Made by a program: the position numbers and the translations under genes. Below are positions 7,997 through 15,606 of a DNA stretch of 19,859 bases, piece after piece (position 1 is the stretch's first letter; each line of letters opens with the position of its first letter). The notes beneath the pieces were generated by a model, which saw only the letters and a program-made list of their open reading frames with translations, searched no databases and had not been told where the DNA came from. Source of the stretch: an uncultured bacterium (GTDB taxonomy: Bacteria; Cloacimonadota; Cloacimonadia; Cloacimonadales; Cloacimonadaceae); NCBI GenBank assembly GCA_937924555.1, contig CALDSN010000062.1, positions 1-19,859 of the forward strand, read 5' to 3'.

Positions 7997-9195
7997 CATT
8001 CTTTTACGTGTAGTTCTCCGGCTTTGGAGAGGCCGTATTTTACCAAGACAGGACCAACCAACATGATTAGGAAAGTTGAGGCTGTCATTACACTAATCAC
8101 TTGTTTGGCTTGAATATCCATCTTTAATGAGCTTAGGATGTTTGCTGCTCCGAGGCTAAGCCCGATTGCAACTCCCGCTTGAGATAGCAAGGTGAAGCCC
8201 AGATAGTTCTGAACTTTGGGGGATGCTCCTGCAAGCCTTGAGCCATAAAATGCTCCCCCAAACTTACCTATGGTCCTAAAGATGATATAGGCAATAATCA
8301 GAAGTGAATAAGAGGCAATTATCCCAAAATCTAATCTCGAACCCAGTAGGACAAAAAACATCAGGTACACCGGTGCTGACCATTGAGTAAGCGACTGTGC
8401 CAGTTTACGGGTAACAATCCCATTTCGGTTCGTCATCACAATAGCAGCACTCATTGTTAACAAGATGGGGGAAATATTGTACACCGATGCCAGAGCGCAC
8501 ATCAGAAACAGTGCCCCCAGGGAATAGACAAGGAAAAGTGATTGCTCGTGGATGAATCTGCCTAAATATGCCATCAGATAGCCTATGGCAGCTCCTATGC
8601 CCAACTCAAGCCCGATGTCTCTTACAGCGCCTAAAAGGGCTATTGAAACGCTAACTTCATGCGAACCTAGCATAGTTCCTGCTAAGGGAATCCCGATTGA
8701 ATAAAGTATCAAGGCATAAATATCATCCAGACCCATCACGGCAAACAGGGTGGAAGTGAGCTCTCCCTTTGCCTGATACTGCCTGATTACATCAATTGTC
8801 CCTGCCGGTGCAGTGGCACAAGCTAGAGCCCCGTAGATTATGCCCATGGGAATGCTCCGAAGCACCAAAGCTGTAGCAATACCTGTAACAATAAAGGCAA
8901 CAGAAGCTTCAAACACAGTGATAACCATGATCTTCTTGCCCATTTTGCGAAGCTCTCTGAAGCGTAACTCACTGCCCACATTGAAGCCAATCAGTGACAG
9001 GGTGAGAGTATTGATAAATGCCAGAGAATTGACCTGTTTGTTTCCGACAAACCCTATTATTGCCGGTCCCAATATAGCTCCGGCGATGATGTAGCCAATG
9101 ATCAATGGAACTTTTACTTGGGTCGCTCCCCTTCCGGTGATCAGAGAGAAAAGCAGGCTCAGCCCGATAAATGCCAGAATGTGAGTTTGCTCCAC
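7996..9195 (-). CDS. CPA2-type monovalent cation:proton antiporter, membrane domain only
   Basis: This encodes 399 residues, a polytopic membrane protein with about 11-13 hydrophobic segments running from residue 7 to about 390. Features of the Kef/NapA-like CPA2 family are an early VPLIIGYIIAGAILGP helix (29-44), FNVGSELRF (71-79), ATAPAGTIDVIR (128-138) and the paired acidic residues D157-D158 in MGLDDIYAL. Such a pair is the ion-binding site of electrogenic Na+/H+ antiporters. The protein stops after the membrane domain, without the TrkA-N/RCK domain of KefB/KefC, so any regulation must come from separate proteins. It begins at GTG 9195, sharing one base with the TAG of the EIIA gene, and ends overlapping the PII-like gene. 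Na+ or K+ exchange for H+ across the inner membrane is expected; the ion is not evident from sequence. Confidence 0.87.
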   Translation of the reverse strand: MEQTHILAFIGLSLLFSLITGRGATQVKVPLIIGYIIAGAILGPAIIGFVGNKQVNSLAFINTLTLSLIGFNVGSELRFRELRKMGKKIMVITVFEASVAFIVTGIATALVLRSIPMGIIYGALACATAPAGTIDVIRQYQAKGELTSTLFAVMGLDDIYALILYSIGIPLAGTMLGSHEVSVSIALLGAVRDIGLELGIGAAIGYLMAYLGRFIHEQSLFLVYSLGALFLMCALASVYNISPILLTMSAAIVMTNRNGIVTRKLAQSLTQWSAPVYLMFFVLLGSRLDFGIIASYSLLIIAYIIFRTIGKFGGAFYGSRLAGASPKVQNYLGFTLLSQAGVAIGLSLGAANILSSLKMDIQAKQVISVMTASTFLIMLVGPVLVKYGLSKAGELHVKE

Positions 9196-9656
9196 TATCT
9201 GGCTTCCACCAAGAGACGGTATATATCTTCTGATTCCTTGGCTTCAAGGAGTTGTTGCACAAGTTCAGTATTCTTCATGCGTAACATTAAGCGGGAGAGA
9301 AGCTTGATATAGGTTTTATCTTGATTATCACCGGCAACTATCATGAAGACAAGATGCACAGGTTTATTGTCCACTGCGTCAAAATCCACTCCGTTCTTCA
9401 CTCGTGCTAAGGCAACGGCGAAACCAGTTACGGCTTTTGTTCTTGCATGAGGTATGGCTATTCCCTCTCCGATACCGGTACTTATCTGCTTCTCTCTATT
9501 CCAGATGGCTTGTTTCATCTGCTCAGCATCCTGCACCACCGGATCCGCGGCAAGCAAATCCGCCAACAAATTGATTACCTGCTTCTTGTTGCTTGTTTCT
9601 AGAGAGATTACCCGCTCTGGTTTGATATAAGCGCTTACCTCAAGTGCATGTAACAT
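9195..9656 (-). CDS. PTS EIIA type-2 (EIIANtr/fructose-like) domain protein
   Basis: This encodes 153 residues, the usual length for a stand-alone PTS EIIA type-2 (PTSIIA/GutA, mannitol/fructose-Ntr) domain. The phosphoacceptor motif is intact: STGIGEGIAIPHAR, with the phospho-histidine at residue 70. The C-terminal half (VHLVFMIVAGDNQDKTYIKLLSRL) also matches the family. No sugar-specific EIIB or EIIC gene is nearby, which fits a regulatory, EIIANtr-like role. Being first in a coupled operon with a cation antiporter suggests that its phosphorylation state or dosage controls that transporter, in the way EIIANtr is known to control potassium transport in Escherichia coli. The ATG at 9656 has a GAGG ribosome site about 6 nt upstream. 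Confidence 0.87.
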   Translation of the reverse strand: MLHALEVSAYIKPERVISLETSNKKQVINLLADLLAADPVVQDAEQMKQAIWNREKQISTGIGEGIAIPHARTKAVTGFAVALARVKNGVDFDAVDNKPVHLVFMIVAGDNQDKTYIKLLSRLMLRMKNTELVQQLLEAKESEDIYRLLVEAR

Positions 9657-9686
9657 AGCATCCTCATATTTCTTATTCTGTTGCCC

Positions 9687-9713
9687 AGCTTATCAAACAA
9701 GCCATTTTGTCAA
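9687..9713 (-). promoter_or_regulatory. Possible promoter of the EIIA-antiporter-PII-like operon
   Basis: A perfect TTGACA occurs on the minus strand at 9708-9713. The best -10 candidate is TAAGCT (9687-9692) with a short 15-bp spacer; at the ideal 17-bp spacing the hexamer is a poor AGCTGG. The element lies about 50 bp before the ATG at 9656. Confidence 0.27.
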
Positions 9714-9805
9714 GCTCCGGATACCACGTAACCTCTCTTATTGGTTTATATATCAGCATTCTACATTATTTTTACCCAGCTTGGTGTCTCTTTTCATCAC
9801 CCCCA

Positions 9806-9866
9806 CGTGATTCCCTCGTGATTCCCGGGTCGGACGAGAGAGTCACCTAAGAATCGCCTAGGAATC
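9806..9866. repeat. Two pairs of 10-bp direct repeats facing each other (GATTCC core)
   Basis: On the plus strand CGTGATTCCC occurs at 9806-9815 and again at 9817-9826. Then CCTAAGAATC at 9846-9855 is followed by CCTAGGAATC at 9857-9866. Both pairs have an 11-bp period. The second pair, read on the other strand, also starts with GATTC, so the four copies form two tandem pairs in opposite orientation; TGATTCC/GGAATCA is a perfect 7-bp inverted match between the inner copy of one pair and the outer copy of the other. The element lies about 150-210 bp upstream of the EIIA gene and 55-115 bp past the stop of the barrel gene. A helically phased regulator binding site or a dispersed intergenic repeat are both possible. 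Confidence 0.6.
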
Positions 9867-9920
9867 ATAAGACATATCACCAGGGGGAGAATGGGGCTAG
9901 AATACTCTTGAATATTTCCT

Positions 9921-11078
9921 TTAGAACACTTCTCGTGCCTGAAAGATGAAGTTAAATGTATCTTGCCCCCAACCGAAGTCCATGCGGAGATTAAGCTTAT
10001 CTTGCGGAAGGATGGTGTAACGAAGTCCCCAGCCATTTGACCAGTGATTACGCTCCCATTTTGCCTGGCTGATGTCCGGGGCTATCTGCCCGAATTCGGT
10101 AAAAAACACCAAGCCGGTTCTACGCCAGAATTTTGACTGCAAGATGCCTCTCTCCTGCAGGAAGGGAAGTTCGGAAGGGATTATTCTCGGTTCCAACCTT
10201 TGTGCCAGCATGGTTTTGTCTATATAGCGTTTGCTGTCGTATGCCCGAAGGCTGCTGCCAAGTTCGGGGAGGAAATTGAAGGGTACCTGCCCATCTGCAA
10301 TAATTGCCGAGGTTTGTGCCGCCAACACTATGCCCGAAACGGGGTTGATGTAATGGTTCAGATTTAGCGATAACTTACTGAAGTCGGAGTGGAGATACTC
10401 CTTCAGTTCTCCCAGATCATCGTCCTGATTGTTTAAAGTGGCATAGTCTGTGAAGCGCAGCTCGTATTTGATACCCTTATGGGGGTAGTATTTGGCATTG
10501 GTGTTGTCCCAGCTAAGGGATGCACCTCTACCCAGATAAAATGCCGGCTTACTGCCCAATATGGTGCCGGAAGCCAATGCCCCACCCGCTGTTTCTTTAA
10601 ACAAGTCGCCAAAACGGAAGTCCAGCTCAATACCTGGATACAGGTTCTTCCAGATTAGATATTTACCGCTCAAACCAAGGCGGTATTCCTCCCACCCGAA
10701 GGCTTCTTTATCTTGCTCCAGGGTGTTGTTGCCAATGCCCCAGAAGTTATCGGACCATCTGCGGGCAATGAGATCTGCCCCATACTGCAGGTCACCATCA
10801 TCTCTGGTGAACTGGGGGAGGATAAAGGCAAGATATTGGCTTTTTGCGGTAAGCAGTACATTGCCTATCAAGGTGTTGGAAGCTTTTCTCTGTTCCTGAA
10901 GAAACTCCTTGTTCCACACAATGAAGCCACCGCCCATAAGGCTGGTTTCGTTGGAGTAAGCTATAACGGGAAAGCCACTGATATTGGTTGTGGCTTCCTG
11001 AGCAAACATAGGCAGCGATAGGAGAGACAATAACATAAGCATCCAAACCCTGGTTCTAAATCTGGGAGGGACACTCAT
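9921..11078 (-). CDS. Omp85/BamA-type surface antigen (D15) barrel protein without POTRA domains
   Basis: This encodes 385 residues from ATG 11078; the frame is open to ATG 11153. The inner start is preferred because it gives a proper signal peptide (MSVPPRFRTRVWMLMLLSLL, then PMFA before QEAT), while the 25 extra residues of the long form would bury it. Neither start has a strong ribosome site. The body is a beta-barrel like the C-terminal D15 domain of BamA/TamA. It has the characteristic LGRGASLSWDNTNAKYYPHKG stretch, in which D15 proteins have D-x-(R/T)-(D/N) followed by P-x-x-G, a late GWGLRYTILP...LRMDFG pair of strands and a terminal phenylalanine (AREVF) suited to recognition by the barrel-assembly machine. 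There is no room for POTRA domains. Transport or surface display is likely; the substrate is unknown. It diverges from the glycan-uptake operon to its right. Confidence 0.8.
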   Translation of the reverse strand: MSVPPRFRTRVWMLMLLSLLSLPMFAQEATTNISGFPVIAYSNETSLMGGGFIVWNKEFLQEQRKASNTLIGNVLLTAKSQYLAFILPQFTRDDGDLQYGADLIARRWSDNFWGIGNNTLEQDKEAFGWEEYRLGLSGKYLIWKNLYPGIELDFRFGDLFKETAGGALASGTILGSKPAFYLGRGASLSWDNTNAKYYPHKGIKYELRFTDYATLNNQDDDLGELKEYLHSDFSKLSLNLNHYINPVSGIVLAAQTSAIIADGQVPFNFLPELGSSLRAYDSKRYIDKTMLAQRLEPRIIPSELPFLQERGILQSKFWRRTGLVFFTEFGQIAPDISQAKWERNHWSNGWGLRYTILPQDKLNLRMDFGWGQDTFNFIFQAREVF

Positions 11079-11293
11079 ATCTCTGAGGGTATTGCTGTAT
11101 ATCATATATCGTAACATCCTAATTCTTAAATTATGCGCTGCAAAGTGAAGCATACGGGTGAAAAACTGCAGGGCATCAACTATAAGCTAGGCAAATAAAC
11201 GCTTAGGTCAAGTGTCTTGTATATTTCGTGTCACCTCGTCAACCTCAACATTATTCTCTTGACGCGTTGCATAACATGATGCTTGTGTGTTTC

Positions 11294-13738
11294 ATGCGTG
11301 ATTTACGGTGTTTGCTAATCTTCATCTTTTTGCTTGCCTGTGGGTTAGCAGGGGCTACCAATCCTTCGGTGATTTTAAAAGTATTCGAGCTTCCCGATCC
11401 GCGACATACGGATGCCCATTCCAAGGCAAATCTTGCAGTGGTGCAGGCATTCCAAAAGAAATATCCACACATCGAGCTACGCGCATTTTCCGGGATACAC
11501 ATAGAAGGAATGGAGATGGATTCCGGTCCGCTATTGGCAATTGCCGGAGGGGTAGCACCGGATGTGATATACGTAAACTTCCGTCAAAGCGACACCTACA
11601 TTCGCAAGAACTTGCTATATCCCCTCGATGAGTTTATTTCCAAAGAAGATCCGCAACTAATGGAACTAAGGGTAGAGAAGCCGGTGTGGCAAGTGATTAA
11701 AAGGCGAAAAAGCGGAGATGAGGCAGAGCATGTTTGGGCTTTGCCATACGAATCCTTGGTTCGGGTGCTGATGTATCGCAAAGATATGTTCCGCAAGGCT
11801 GGCTTGGATCCCGAAAGGGCACCCAGGAACTGGGATGAATTCCTACGTTATGCCCAAAAGCTTAGCAATCCTGCAGAGGGTACATTTGGCACTATGTTTG
11901 CCATCGGCTCCCAATCTGCATACGATTGGCTTCCTCTGTTGTGGGCAGCGGGTGGAGATGCAGTGAGCTACAATGCTAATACCGGAAAATGGGTGGCAAG
12001 CTTTGCCTCGCAAGCCGGAGTGCAGGCGATGGAGTATTACCTTCGTTTGGCTACCGAGCAGTGGCGTGATACTGCCGGAAAGCCCCAACGTGGCTATGCT
12101 ATGCGGGATGGAGAATGGGGACAAATGTGGAGCGATGGCAAGATCGGTATGCGGATGGACTATCTATCCCAACAGAACATGGGCGGACGCTATGACCCCA
12201 ATCTCTACGGCTTTGCCCCCGCTCCTGCGGGACCTTCGGGAGTTGGTGGCAGCGAGATAAATTGCCGTATGATGGGTATCTTTTCCGGAGCGGGAGTATA
12301 TAATAACGGAGGATTGGGAGATAGAGATCCGGAAGCAGTCCGCAAAGCTGCTTGGCAGTATATCCGTTTTTACGACAGTGAAGAAGCACGGCAAATTCGG
12401 CTTAAGGTGATGATCGAAAGTGGGTATGGACGCTTACAGAATCCCGTTTACCTCAAGCGATATGGATATGAGGATTATCTCCGTTATGCGCCTCAGGGCT
12501 GGCTTGAGACCTTTGAAAAGGCGATGAGCGAAGGAAAGCCGGAGCCATATGGCGAAAACTGCCAGAAGGTGTATGAATATATGACCTTCCCTTTGGAAAT
12601 GCTGGTGGGAATGGAGCTGGCGGGTAAATTGCCGCATGACCCTGCCAAGCGAAGCAGAGAGATAATGAGGGTGTTACTCTCGGCTCAGGAGCGCACAAAT
12701 AAAGAGATGATCGGCACTGTCGGGGCAGGGGAAAAGCTGAAAAGAGAGCGTTTGGCGGCTGTAGTCGCGGCTTTGATTGTCTTTGTGTTCGCCTTTAGTA
12801 TTTGGAAGGTATTCCGCATCCTGAAGCCGCAGCTTATAGTTCCCAAACGGCTTAGTGCCTCTGCCAAGACATGGACCATCCTGCTCTTGGCACCTGCGGT
12901 GATAAGCATCTTTGTGTGGAAATATGTGCCCCTAATCAGCGGAAGCATCATGGCGGTGCAGGATTATCACCTGGTGGGTAGCAGTCCATTCATCGGATTG
13001 GCAAACTTTGCGGAGATGCTGTTTGATGGCTCATGGTGGGCATCTGTGGCACGCACACTATACTACATGGCATTAAGCCTTAGCCTGGGGTTTTTCAGTC
13101 CCATCATCCTGGCAATATTACTGCAAGAAGTGTCACGGGCAAAAATGCTGTATCGGGTGCTGTTCTATCTACCTGCCGTAATCAGCGGAGTGATAGTTAT
13201 CTACCTGTGGAAACTGCTGTATAATCCGGGGGATATGGGGGCATTTAACCAGATATTGAGCTTCTTTGGCTTGCCTAAAAGCTTATGGATACAGGATCAG
13301 CGTCTTGCCATGCTCTGTGTGGTGTTACCCGCTGTGTGGGCGGGAATGGGTCCCGGGAGTTTAATCTACCTTGCTGCATTGAAATGCATCCCCAATGAGT
13401 TATATGAAGCGGCAGAGATAGATGGAGCAGGTTTTGTAAATAAGATTAGGCACATAGTATTTCCCAGTTTGAAGTCACTGATTATTGTGCAATTGATTGC
13501 CGCTTTCATCGTAGCAGCCCAATCCAGCGACTTCATCTTGATCATGACCTTTGGAGGACCCAACGAAGCCACGCGGGTAGCGGACTTGATGATTTTCGAG
13601 AAAGCATATCTTTACCTGAATTTTGGGCTTGCTACCACGATGGCATGGATGCTAAGCCTCTTGCTGATGGGCTTCACGGTGATGCAGATTAAGTACATCT
13701 CCCGCATGGAATTTCGCAGTGTGAAGGAGGACGGCTAA
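11294..13738 (+). CDS. Fused sugar-binding protein / MalF-type ABC permease
   Basis: This is a fusion of a family 1 carbohydrate-binding protein and an inner-membrane permease. Residue numbers count from the GTG at 11228 (836 residues), but ATG 11294 (residue 23) is preferred because it starts a clean signal sequence (MRDLRCLLIFIFLLACGLAG). Residues about 48-490 are the binding protein: GGVAPDVIYV, YPLDEF, WALPYESLVRVLMYRKDMFRKAGL and NWDEFLRYAQKL are typical of MalE-like proteins. An extra membrane helix (509-527) follows, then a basic linker and the MalF-like permease (548-836), with the EAA loop EAAEIDGAGF at 728-737 that contacts the ATPase. In this family the two parts are normally separate genes. 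The extra helix would return the chain to the cytoplasm so that the permease keeps its usual topology. The stop overlaps the next gene by one base. The substrate is inferred from the two glycosidases downstream. Confidence 0.87.
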   Translation: MRDLRCLLIFIFLLACGLAGATNPSVILKVFELPDPRHTDAHSKANLAVVQAFQKKYPHIELRAFSGIHIEGMEMDSGPLLAIAGGVAPDVIYVNFRQSDTYIRKNLLYPLDEFISKEDPQLMELRVEKPVWQVIKRRKSGDEAEHVWALPYESLVRVLMYRKDMFRKAGLDPERAPRNWDEFLRYAQKLSNPAEGTFGTMFAIGSQSAYDWLPLLWAAGGDAVSYNANTGKWVASFASQAGVQAMEYYLRLATEQWRDTAGKPQRGYAMRDGEWGQMWSDGKIGMRMDYLSQQNMGGRYDPNLYGFAPAPAGPSGVGGSEINCRMMGIFSGAGVYNNGGLGDRDPEAVRKAAWQYIRFYDSEEARQIRLKVMIESGYGRLQNPVYLKRYGYEDYLRYAPQGWLETFEKAMSEGKPEPYGENCQKVYEYMTFPLEMLVGMELAGKLPHDPAKRSREIMRVLLSAQERTNKEMIGTVGAGEKLKRERLAAVVAALIVFVFAFSIWKVFRILKPQLIVPKRLSASAKTWTILLLAPAVISIFVWKYVPLISGSIMAVQDYHLVGSSPFIGLANFAEMLFDGSWWASVARTLYYMALSLSLGFFSPIILAILLQEVSRAKMLYRVLFYLPAVISGVIVIYLWKLLYNPGDMGAFNQILSFFGLPKSLWIQDQRLAMLCVVLPAVWAGMGPGSLIYLAALKCIPNELYEAAEIDGAGFVNKIRHIVFPSLKSLIIVQLIAAFIVAAQSSDFILIMTFGGPNEATRVADLMIFEKAYLYLNFGLATTMAWMLSLLLMGFTVMQIKYISRMEFRSVKEDG
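12752..12808 (+). other. Additional membrane helix joining the binding protein to the permease
   Basis: Residues 509-527 (counted from 11228) are LAAVVAALIVFVFAFSIWK, followed by the basic linker KVFRILKPQ...PKRLSASAK and then the first helix of the MalF-like part. The inference is that this helix crosses outwards-to-inwards and fixes the binding protein in the periplasm. Confidence 0.7.
13724..13730 (+). promoter_or_regulatory. Strong ribosome binding site of the MalG-type gene
   Basis: AAGGAGG lies within the last codons of the fused binding-protein/permease gene, 7 nt before the ATG at 13738. With the TAATG stop/start overlap this indicates translational coupling of the two permease subunits. 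Confidence 0.75.
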
Positions 13739-15606
13739 TGGGCATCATAGCCAAGGTTGGACGCAAGCGGGGAAGATATCGCCTGCTGGATGCCTTGATT
13801 CATCTGGTGCTCATTCTGGGCGCCATAACAATGGTGTATCCCTTTTTGCTGATGCTTTCCTCATCCATAAAGAGCGGGGTGGATAGTTCGCAAATGAACA
13901 TCATACCCCGGTATCTGTATAATGATGATGCTCTTTATCAAAAATATCTGGAGAGCAGGTATAACGAAGAAAGTAGCCGATTGATGGACAATTATCCGGG
14001 CAGATGGATGTCCTTCAAAGAGGTAAGGGTGCCTCGGGTATTTCTGCCACGTGTAAGCCAAACCTGGCAGAGTTTCTTGGCACAAAACCATGGTAAATAC
14101 GGGGTGGAGCATTACTATCTGGCAGAGCATTATGGCAGGGGCGTTTATCCCTTGGCGCAAAGGATATATCGCAAGCAACTGAGAGAGGAAACGGGGGGTG
14201 ACCTGCTGGAGTTCAACCGCCGATATCAAACAGGAGCACGGTTTTGGGAAGAGATAATGGTGGAGGAGAAGGAGATACTGCGGCGTAACTTCGTAAGCTC
14301 AGGAGAAGGTTATTTGGGGCGGTTTAGGCAGTTTAAAAAGCAAAGCCCGATGTGGATGCGCTATTATGTGAACCCCGAAGGCACCTTTGTAACCGCAGAG
14401 CTTATCCCGGCGTATGGAGCTAATCTTGATTCACTAAACATGGCTTGGGGGAGCAGCTACCGAAGCTGGACAGATATTCACCTCCCCGTCAGCTATCCCG
14501 GAGATGATAGCCCTCTGGCAAAGTATTGGCTGCACTATGCGCGGGAAGTATTGAACATCAATCATTTGCAGTTGGATGCAAGCGCAATACAGGATTTCAG
14601 GGCTATGTTGCGCTTGAAATATGACAATATCGGCATGCTCAATCAGGCATGGAATACCTCCTTTTCGCAATTTGATGAGCTTGTTCCGCCTCAAGAACTT
14701 GGGGGTGCAGTTATGGATGACATGAGCTTGTTTCTGCAAAGCATGGCTAAGCCCAATCAGATTAAGATTGTTAATATGGCGCAGGATTTCAGGGATTATT
14801 GTAGCAGGAATTATGGAAGCATAGCCAGATTGAATAAAGACTGGGGGAGTAGTTATGCGGCTTTTGATGATATTGCTTTCTCTGCAGAGCAGTTGGATTA
14901 CGATAGCTTCGTTAAACGCAAGCAGGATATCCGCTGGGAGTTTGTGAAGCGCAACTATGCCATGGCTTTGGATCAGATGCTGGCTGATGCACGCTCTCTG
15001 CGAAACACGGCAATATACCTGCTGCTAAGCATCTTCTTTGCTTTAACGGTTAATCCCTTAGCTGCGTATGCGCTCAGCAGGTTCAAGCCATCCTTCAGCT
15101 ATCAGGTAATCATGCTCTTTATGCTCACCATGGCTTTTCCGGCAATGGTTATGGGAATCCCAAACTTCCTGATGCTTAAACGCTTGAATATGCTAAACAC
15201 CTTTTGGGCATTGGTGTTGCCAGCTGCGGCAGACGGGTACTTCATCTTCCTGTTGAAAGGTTTTTTCGACAGCCTCCCCAAAGAGATATACGAGAGTGCA
15301 AGATTGGATGGAGCGGGTGAGTTTCGCTTGTTTTGGCAGTTCACCCTATATCTCAGCAAACCAATTATGGCGGTGATTGCGCTCAGTGCCTTCAATGCAG
15401 CCTACCGCAACTTCCTCTTTGCCTTCTTGGTTTGTCAGGATCAATCCATGTGGACGCTGATGGTGCACATCTACGAACTGATGCAGCGGGCAAGCAGTTC
15501 CGTGGGCTATGCGGCTTTAGTGATAGCAGCAATACCCACGCTGCTCATCTTCATCTTCTTTCAGAATATCATTATCAAGGGAATTGTGGTTCCCATGGAG
15601 AAATAG
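13738..15606 (+). CDS. MalG-type ABC sugar permease with a large periplasmic insertion
   Basis: This encodes 622 residues, about twice the 270-300 usual for MalG-type permeases. TM1 is at about 18-42 (LIHLVLILGAITMVYPFLLM). The normal short periplasmic loop is replaced by about 370 residues (45-415). The chain rejoins the family at SLRNTAIYLLL (420-430) and runs through the remaining helices, with the EAA loop ESARLDGAGEF at 519-529 for ATPase contact. The insertion has no membrane helix and contains three copies of an LN-x-x-W motif, so it is predicted to be a soluble domain facing the periplasm. Its resemblance to short segments seen in some glycoside hydrolases (YG-x-I-x-x-LN-x-x-WG) is an impression, not a homology result. 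It shares one base with the upstream fusion gene and abuts the mannosidase gene with no gap. It should pair with the fused MalF-type subunit. Confidence 0.85.
   Translation: MGIIAKVGRKRGRYRLLDALIHLVLILGAITMVYPFLLMLSSSIKSGVDSSQMNIIPRYLYNDDALYQKYLESRYNEESSRLMDNYPGRWMSFKEVRVPRVFLPRVSQTWQSFLAQNHGKYGVEHYYLAEHYGRGVYPLAQRIYRKQLREETGGDLLEFNRRYQTGARFWEEIMVEEKEILRRNFVSSGEGYLGRFRQFKKQSPMWMRYYVNPEGTFVTAELIPAYGANLDSLNMAWGSSYRSWTDIHLPVSYPGDDSPLAKYWLHYAREVLNINHLQLDASAIQDFRAMLRLKYDNIGMLNQAWNTSFSQFDELVPPQELGGAVMDDMSLFLQSMAKPNQIKIVNMAQDFRDYCSRNYGSIARLNKDWGSSYAAFDDIAFSAEQLDYDSFVKRKQDIRWEFVKRNYAMALDQMLADARSLRNTAIYLLLSIFFALTVNPLAAYALSRFKPSFSYQVIMLFMLTMAFPAMVMGIPNFLMLKRLNMLNTFWALVLPAAADGYFIFLLKGFFDSLPKEIYESARLDGAGEFRLFWQFTLYLSKPIMAVIALSAFNAAYRNFLFAFLVCQDQSMWTLMVHIYELMQRASSSVGYAALVIAAIPTLLIFIFFQNIIIKGIVVPMEK
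14413..14475 (+). repeat. Insertion-domain repeat, copy 1
   Basis: Residues 226-246: YGANLDSLNMAWGSSYRSW then TDI. It shares Y-x-x-x-(I/L)-x-x-LN-x-x-W-x-(S/T)-(S/Y/F)-x-x-(F/W) with the copies at 14593-14682 and 14785-14874. Confidence 0.75.
14593..14682 (+). repeat. Insertion-domain repeat, copy 2
   Basis: Residues 286-315: DFRAMLRLKYDNIGMLNQAW then NTSFSQFDEL. Together with copy 3 it also keeps a leading DFR and an R-x-Y segment, so copies 2 and 3 are the closest pair. Confidence 0.8.
14785..14874 (+). repeat. Insertion-domain repeat, copy 3
   Basis: Residues 350-379: DFRDYCSRNYGSIARLNKDW then GSSYAAFDDI. It aligns with copy 2 over its whole length (DFR, Y, I, LN, W, S/T-S, FD-D/E). Confidence 0.8.

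Larger units (their letters stand above)
13870..14982 (+). other. Periplasmic insertion domain of the MalG-type permease
   Basis: Residues about 45-415 lie between TM1 and TM2 and are rich in Trp, Tyr and charged residues. In ordinary MalG-type permeases this loop is only a few tens of residues long. The reading frame is uninterrupted on both sides, so it is a real part of the gene rather than a frameshift product. Confidence 0.75.

Noticed and set aside
9806..9866. CRISPR array
   Set aside because: The repeats are only 10 bp, occur in two opposed pairs and have 1-bp gaps within pairs, so there are no spacers; no cas gene is present.
9900..9920. Terminator hairpin after the Omp85-type gene
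   Set aside because: The only inverted match (AATA/TATT around CTCTTGAA) is too short and AT-rich, and no T-run follows on the minus strand.
11219..11225. TATATT as a -10 element for the glycan-uptake operon
   Set aside because: No acceptable -35 hexamer lies 16-18 bp upstream; an AT-rich hexamer alone is not enough.
11228..11293. GTG 11228 as the start of the fused binding-protein/permease
   Set aside because: It would put 22 polar residues before the signal sequence and has no ribosome site. The ATG at 11294 places the signal sequence at the N-terminus, though it too lacks a clear ribosome site.
11329..11346. Lipoprotein signal (LLAC) at the start of the fused permease
   Set aside because: The residue two before the cysteine is Leu rather than a small residue, and the protein is already anchored by its membrane helices; a lipid anchor cannot be excluded but is not supported.
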